NCBI RefSeq assembly: GCF_042680125.1
Contig: NZ_JBHTNY010000008.1
From: Robinsoniella peoriensis
Lineage (GTDB): Bacteria; Bacillota; Clostridia; Lachnospirales; Lachnospiraceae
Reading direction: 5' to 3' (one strand)
Length of the DNA: 64,000 bases
The first letter of the stretch is position 1. Each line of letters opens with the position of its first letter. The notes under the pieces were generated by a model that was not told the origin of the DNA, did no database searches, and saw only the letters and a list, made by a program, of their open reading frames with translations. The position numbers and the translations under genes were made by a program. Below, in pieces: positions 60,846-64,000 of this stretch.

Positions 60846-63293
60846 CTATTCGACTTCTACGACAAAAGTACATTTACTGTCTATCATAGAGCCATCAATA
60901 TAAACTACTTTTCCTGTTTTCCATACATTGCCGTCATCCATTGGCAGTGAGTTTTTATCTAATCGGTATGTCTTGTACGTTTCTGATGGTAAATCTGCTC
61001 CTGTAGCATCTGCCCAGGCTGTGCCGTTATATTTCTTTAATGTCACGGTTTTGGCAGTTACATCTATGTGATAATAAAATGCACCGGTTGCTGGTGAAGA
61101 TGGGGCAGTGGAAGAGAAGTTTGTGCTTTTAAGAACATCAACCTCTGAACCATTTTGATAGAGCCTGTAATAAATTACACCAGAGCCCATACCATTTTTT
61201 ATCTGGGTGCCAAGGGTACAGATAACATCAACATCATAGTTATCCTGCTTGTCTATGACAGTTGCATATGCCGTATAAGTTTTGCCATCGTATGTTCCGG
61301 TACAGCTGAATGAAGCCGATCCGTCAACCATTGCAGGTGTTACGGTTAACTTGGATGCTGTCTGCCCGGATATCACTGTCCAGGCACCGGAAGCATACTT
61401 TTTCCATACAAATGCCGTTGGCGTTACCACAGATGTCCCGGAGTACATGATGGTTTCCAGACTGACATTGTTCGCAGAATTGACAATTACATTGCCAGCT
61501 GGAGAAATAAGTTCAAACAATACGGAATTTGTGCCGTTTACAGCAGCCTTGTTCTTTTGCCAGGAAAACTTTTTCACAATGCTCTGTCCACCGCAGTTGA
61601 ATGTGAGGTCGATTGTTCCAGACATCGCTGCACTGTCTCCTAAAGTGGCATTCACGGCAAATGCAAGAACCAGTGAACCAGCAGCAGAAGTGGTTGAAGC
61701 GGTATTTGATTTGACAGTAACACCCGATGGAAGAGTACCTGCAGTAACAGAACAGGCTATTCTGGTTGTTCCCTGATATCCGTAAAACGGGATTGTAACA
61801 TCCGTGGCTGGTGATACGTTTCCGGAACTATTGCATGGGATGCCTTGATTTTCATTTCCAACTACAACAGAAATGCCGCCTGCGCCAGTTGCCCCGGTAG
61901 CGCCGTCTTTTGCAACCATGACAGTCTGCGTGTCCAAAGCATTGGTGACTCCGCCTGAAGCGTAAAGGGTACATTTGACAGCAGCAATGTTAGTGGCTGA
62001 TGGAGTATATGTTTTTGCTGCTTCATCTGCGGTTGATGTGTATTTATTGGTAAAAGTGGTTCCATCTGTGGATTCTGCGATAATGAACCGTCCAGAATAA
62101 GCTGTGCGGTTTGCGCTTGTTCCATCCCGGTAAAAGGAACTAAATGTCACATTACTGGGGGTGAAAACATTACTTATATTTTTGTTTAAGACCAGAGTGT
62201 CTGAATCCAGAAAATACACACGTGCCGTAGAACCGCTTGCACCGCCTTTTACTCTTGAGAGTGCAAATCTTTTCGTTATGGTGGCATACCCGGCTCTCGT
62301 TGCAACAAAATCAACATATCCGGTATCTACGGTCATTCCAGTGACGGTATATGTTTTTTTGTCAGCAGACTGGGTTCCTGTGACACCGGAAGACGGAGTG
62401 GTTGTGATACTGAATGTGCTGGTAATGTCAGAACCATTTTCGTAAATTGACAGCGTAGAGTCAGCACCTGCGTAAGAAGTTATAGTGCCGGCACTATTTG
62501 CGGGAAGTGTGTGGCTGTCATTGTTTAGCGCCCCGATAACGGAATGACTGCCGTCACGCAGTTTGGCAATGGTTATGGTATCATATACATCCACGTCATT
62601 TGTTACCAGTTTTACTACAGCAATATCATTGAAAAATATAGCATGTGCGGGCTTAACGATTAAGGTTGAGCCGGATATGGTCTGGTTATCAGAAGTAGTC
62701 GGATATACAGCAAATGTTCCGTCTGCTTTTTTATACTGCCAGTTTGTGATCGTGACATTACTCAGGTTAGCCGTAAGAGTAATTTGGCTGTCACCCATAA
62801 GATTCCCCGCAGAATTATAGAGAAAAACATTTGCGCCATCAATGGAACAGTAATGTAGTTCAACAGCGTTCTGCAGTAGAGAAAATGACAACAGACTCTG
62901 TGCATTGACGGTTACCCCCGAATCGGGATCTTTATAGGAAACATAACAGATATAACTCAACAGCCCGCTGGAAACCGTACTCAGCTTATTTTGATTTACG
63001 GTTAGGATTCCTCCAGAAACCGTTTCACCAACAGTTAAATTTCCTTCTGAGCTGGAGCCTTCTCTTCGTTTCCATGTAAGTGCCAGTCCTGATGCATTTA
63101 AAGCCAATGCTTTATCATTTAAATAGATAACAGGTGTCAGCTTTAAATTTGTTGTCTGCCAGTTAGGGGCGTATGAGTTTGAATTTGGATCATAGATTGT
63201 TGATAATGGCAGGTTACTGTTTAAATAAACACTCAGCCTGCCCACATCTTCAATATCAACAACTGTTATTTGATTGCTTGCTTTAATAGACAT
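60846..63293 (-). CDS. Prophage minor tail protein with Ig-like domains
   Basis: 815 residues. Starts MSIKASNQITVVDIED, the same docking-like sequence that opens the giant fibre (MKASNQLTILNIEE). Several Ig/bacterial-Big-like domains follow (for example DGSHSVIGALNNDSHTLPAN and SVTAGTLPSGVTVKSNTAST), with a short collagen-like KDGATGATGAGG. The end (GNVWKTGKVVYIDGSMIDSK) is another beta domain. AAGGAGG precedes the ATG by about ten bases. Sits between the tail-tip protein and the fibre; likely a side fibre or tail-spike linker. Confidence 0.82.
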   Translation of the reverse strand: MSIKASNQITVVDIEDVGRLSVYLNSNLPLSTIYDPNSNSYAPNWQTTNLKLTPVIYLNDKALALNASGLALTWKRREGSSSEGNLTVGETVSGGILTVNQNKLSTVSSGLLSYICYVSYKDPDSGVTVNAQSLLSFSLLQNAVELHYCSIDGANVFLYNSAGNLMGDSQITLTANLSNVTITNWQYKKADGTFAVYPTTSDNQTISGSTLIVKPAHAIFFNDIAVVKLVTNDVDVYDTITIAKLRDGSHSVIGALNNDSHTLPANSAGTITSYAGADSTLSIYENGSDITSTFSITTTPSSGVTGTQSADKKTYTVTGMTVDTGYVDFVATRAGYATITKRFALSRVKGGASGSTARVYFLDSDTLVLNKNISNVFTPSNVTFSSFYRDGTSANRTAYSGRFIIAESTDGTTFTNKYTSTADEAAKTYTPSATNIAAVKCTLYASGGVTNALDTQTVMVAKDGATGATGAGGISVVVGNENQGIPCNSSGNVSPATDVTIPFYGYQGTTRIACSVTAGTLPSGVTVKSNTASTTSAAGSLVLAFAVNATLGDSAAMSGTIDLTFNCGGQSIVKKFSWQKNKAAVNGTNSVLFELISPAGNVIVNSANNVSLETIMYSGTSVVTPTAFVWKKYASGAWTVISGQTASKLTVTPAMVDGSASFSCTGTYDGKTYTAYATVIDKQDNYDVDVICTLGTQIKNGMGSGVIYYRLYQNGSEVDVLKSTNFSSTAPSSPATGAFYYHIDVTAKTVTLKKYNGTAWADATGADLPSETYKTYRLDKNSLPMDDGNVWKTGKVVYIDGSMIDSKCTFVVEVE

Positions 63294-63309
63294 TTATTGT
63301 TAAACCTCC

Positions 63310-64000
63310 TTAGGATGTTGTTGTAGCAGCTACTTCGTCGTCCAAGATAAAAGAACAGCGGAATTGCGCTTTTTTAAAGATATCTTCTCTTGTAATATGT
63401 AATGTTCTGGAACCCGCTATGTGCTGCGAATTCCAATAATCATCAAGGTCTGAGTCTGAACTCTGCCTAGACCAGATGAAGTGGGAATCAGGGTAATCAT
63501 TTGTAACATCATTATTTCCACGGTAAAGTGTGACGGTCAGATAGGTATCGATTTGACCGTTCGTAAATATATTTCCATTGGAACTGGACACTTCTAATTT
63601 ATACTGGAGGTTGTCCTCGATTTTTTTGTCTAAGTTAGTTGTTGTGGAAGTAATCGTATCCTGGAACTCTTGGTACTTAATCCCAAACTGGTCACCGTTG
63701 CCATCTAAGATTTCTGTGATGGATACTTTACCGTTTTCATCGGTTTTGACGATTGGGAAATTGAGTTTATTTTTAGAGATTTCATTTTCACCAAGCATAT
63801 CATTCTTAATCAACCCATCACGAATACCAGAAGTAGTGACACCCTTTTCATCAAAAAGCGCTGTTTTTCCATCAACTCCCCGGACAATAAAATTGAAATC
63901 ACCATTTACATCCTGTCCAATCTGAACACGGATATTGCCTTTGTCGTCGTAGAACTGTTGAGTCCCATTTGCAAATGCAATTGAAGGCTGACCAGTGTCA
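63310..64000 (-). CDS. Prophage tail-tip/endopeptidase-tail protein (C-terminal part, cut by window edge)
   Basis: 230 residues visible, running off the right edge (no start in view). It reads AFANGTQQFYDDKGNIRVQI, NFIVRGVDGKTALFDEKGVT, TSGIRDGLI, then a coiled coil (TITSTTTNLDKKIEDNLQYK) and a beta end (YLTVTLYRGNNDVTN, FIWSRQSSDSD). The FDEKGVTTSGIRDGLI stretch is typical of the prophage endopeptidase-tail/Tal family (tail-associated lysin). It would start tail-tip assembly and carry the following side protein and fibre. Ends 17 bases before the next gene. Confidence 0.82.
   Translation of the reverse strand, partial: DTGQPSIAFANGTQQFYDDKGNIRVQIGQDVNGDFNFIVRGVDGKTALFDEKGVTTSGIRDGLIKNDMLGENEISKNKLNFPIVKTDENGKVSITEILDGNGDQFGIKYQEFQDTITSTTTNLDKKIEDNLQYKLEVSSSNGNIFTNGQIDTYLTVTLYRGNNDVTNDYPDSHFIWSRQSSDSDLDDYWNSQHIAGSRTLHITREDIFKKAQFRCSFILDDEVAATTTS

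Overview
The window looks like the chromosome of a gut-type Clostridia member, most likely Lachnospiraceae. I infer this from moderate-to-low GC, strong AGGAGG-type ribosome sites, YesM/YesN-style two-component systems, ATPase-less sugar ABC transporters, GH2/GH4/GH31 plant-glycan enzymes and a 7alpha-hydroxysteroid-dehydrogenase-like gene. No rRNA, tRNA or CRISPR array was seen.

Left part (1-8.5 kb). A rhomboid protease runs off the left edge. It is followed by a family of structured ~260-bp palindromic repeats (two full copies in opposite orientation and one truncated copy), DNA polymerase IV, a beheaded tannase-like fragment, a small PH-domain membrane protein, a YoaP-type acetyltransferase and a cold-shock gene with a strong promoter and a long hairpin leader.

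Carbohydrate part (5.7-38 kb). An intracellular GH2 enzyme lies next to an AraC regulator. A YesN/YesM pair diverges from an operon with two permeases, a binding lipoprotein, a GH4 enzyme with the alpha-galacturonidase-type CHEV motif and a very large GH106-like enzyme, which together suggest uptake and intracellular breakdown of pectin-derived oligosaccharides. A MerR regulator and a serine hydrolase share a MerR-type 19-bp-spacer promoter. A second operon (response regulator, LplB/LplC-type permeases, LplA-type lipoprotein, sensor kinase) converges on a GH31 enzyme with its own AraC regulator. Neither transporter encodes an ATPase. A 7alpha-HSDH-like dehydrogenase, a twice-frameshifted MFS transporter and an FGGY kinase with a tandemly duplicated motif follow.

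Prophage part (about 38-64 kb). From the right edge leftwards on the minus strand run tail-tip protein, an 815-aa tail protein, a 2,205-aa modular tail fibre, a block of accessory genes, small structural proteins, a holin, a Csp-like subtilase, distal tail proteins and a three-part endolysin at the end of the late region. Integrase, head and packaging genes are not in the window. Accessory genes sit in two places. At the left end, plus-strand genes include a TIR/deoxyribosyltransferase-like putative immune effector. Inside the tail module lie a secreted leucine-rich-repeat protein, a three-gene operon ending in a PD-(D/E)XK nuclease-like protein, and small unknown genes, several with their own promoters or terminators. 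LexA-like boxes sit inside or next to the promoters of both accessory blocks. The three-gene nuclease operon is my best candidate for an undescribed system, probably anti-phage defence or superinfection exclusion; that function is inference only.
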